Below, one piece after another: positions 62,817-63,239 of a stretch of DNA of 63,239 bases (within the stretch, counting starts at the first letter, position 1; each line of letters starts with the position of its first letter). Source of the DNA: Candidatus Endomicrobiellum incisitermitis. Lineage in GTDB: Bacteria > Elusimicrobiota > Endomicrobiia > Endomicrobiales > Endomicrobiaceae. The position numbers were made by a program, and so were the translations under genes. The notes beneath the pieces are model-generated. The model searched no databases. It was not told where the DNA came from and saw nothing but the letters and a program-made list of their open reading frames with translations. The stretch lies in NCBI GenBank assembly GCA_031275795.1, contig JAISOG010000006.1:1-63239 (forward strand). The letters are read 5' to 3'.

Positions 62817-63239
62817 TTATATATTCTCAAACCTACAAGTAATATCTTTGTTTTCACTAAACACTATTCCCAAAAGTGTTGGATTAGTGCTTATATACTT
62901 CTCATAATATCTAGTATTTCTTATTTGTTCCATTGCTTCTTTTAACTTCTCTTCTACTTTATTATTATCTTTACTGTACTTCATCTCTACTACTACTACA
63001 AAATCCTTGTGCTTTAATACTACATCTATCCTTCCTATATTTGTCAATACTTCCCCTTCTACTTCTATCCCTGTCGCCTTTGCCAACATTAAAAACAATG
63101 AATGATAATACGCTTCTTTTCCTATATGTAAAGTATACGGTATATCTGCATATAGACTTTTAAGTATTTCTTCTAACGTTCTAGAATCTTTACTCCTTAT
63201 AGCTTTTATTAACTTTGTCCTTAATGTTTGTACTTCGTT
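62817..63239 (-). CDS. PD-(D/E)XK nuclease-type protein, C-terminal end (partial)
   Basis: The frame is open to the window edge, giving the last 140 residues. The PD-(D/E)XK core is complete: GRIDVVL with its Asp and, after a strand, VVVVEMKYS with Glu-x-Lys. It is preceded by LYADIPYTLHIGKEAYYHS and followed by KEAMEQIRNTRYYEKYIST. This is the domain found behind an AAA-ATPase-like module in a family multiplied in some host-associated anaerobes. The tail is close to that of the copy at 1-156 on the opposite strand, also at DNA level. The N-terminal ATPase part is outside the window. Whether it cuts nucleic acid is unknown. Confidence 0.8.
   Translation of the reverse strand, partial: NEVQTLRTKLIKAIRSKDSRTLEEILKSLYADIPYTLHIGKEAYYHSLFLMLAKATGIEVEGEVLTNIGRIDVVLKHKDFVVVVEMKYSKDNNKVEEKLKEAMEQIRNTRYYEKYISTNPTLLGIVFSENKDITCRFENI

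Noticed and set aside
62597-62857. 86-codon minus-strand ORF between gmhA and the nuclease gene
   Set aside because: It overlaps the ends of both neighbours in other frames, and its composition is typical of AT-rich antisense frames.

Overview
The window is AT-rich DNA (I estimate about one third G+C by eye) from a bacterium with a Gram-negative-type envelope. This rests on lgt, lspA, the heptose gene gmhA and a secreted barrel-like protein. Intact, tightly packed housekeeping operons sit beside decayed genes (aroQ, an L-lactate dehydrogenase fragment, a truncated ybbR/cdaR) and a dispersed palindromic repeat. That mix, the anaerobic ribonucleotide reductase and the repeated PD-(D/E)XK nuclease-type genes fit a host-restricted anaerobe. 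An Endomicrobium-like member of the Elusimicrobiota (termite-gut flagellate symbiont) is my best guess; it is an inference from gene content, not an identification.

Layout. 1-156 and 62817-63239 are the C-terminal ends of two closely similar PD-(D/E)XK genes in opposite orientation. 237-6936 (minus) is yggS-proC-yggU-ileS-lspA-lgt-rluD. 7138-8904 is a Kef-type antiporter. 8998-14118 (minus) is HIT-rpsU-(NIF3-like)-dnaG-rpoD, the macromolecular synthesis operon with an extra gene. 14307-16214 (plus) holds rsmE-mtaB. 16423-30597 is a long minus-strand series: mprF-tilS-hpt-ftsH-folE-folP-cdaA-(cdaR stub)-glmM-pdxJ-glmS-acpS-M20 peptidase. It covers folate and amino-sugar supply, c-di-AMP, proteolysis and lipid aminoacylation.

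30775-39401 (plus) is folK-panB-panC-nadB-uvrA-small membrane protein-alkD-HD protein (cofactors and DNA repair). 39402-40019 is noncoding and holds two tandem copies of a palindromic repeat; a third copy, inverted, lies at 56355-56537. 40020-42797 (minus) is a secreted barrel-like protein followed by eno. 42966-43222 is an ldh remnant. 43243-46990 (plus) is a MATE transporter, a cytidylate-kinase-like protein, thiM and nadA. 47031-50154 is the anaerobic ribonucleotide reductase locus, in which the glycyl-radical tail of NrdD is a separate 62-residue gene before nrdG.

50325-52203 (minus) is rplU-rpmA-obg. 52319-53955 (plus) is an aminotransferase and tRNAs for Arg, His and Met. 54001-62663 holds a spermidine-synthase-like membrane protein, aroB with a frameshifted aroQ, cspA (minus), pepP-efp-accB-accC and gmhA. 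The points most worth a second look are the split NrdD, the cdaR stub coupled to glmM, the palindromic repeat family and the frameshifted aroQ behind an intact aroB.
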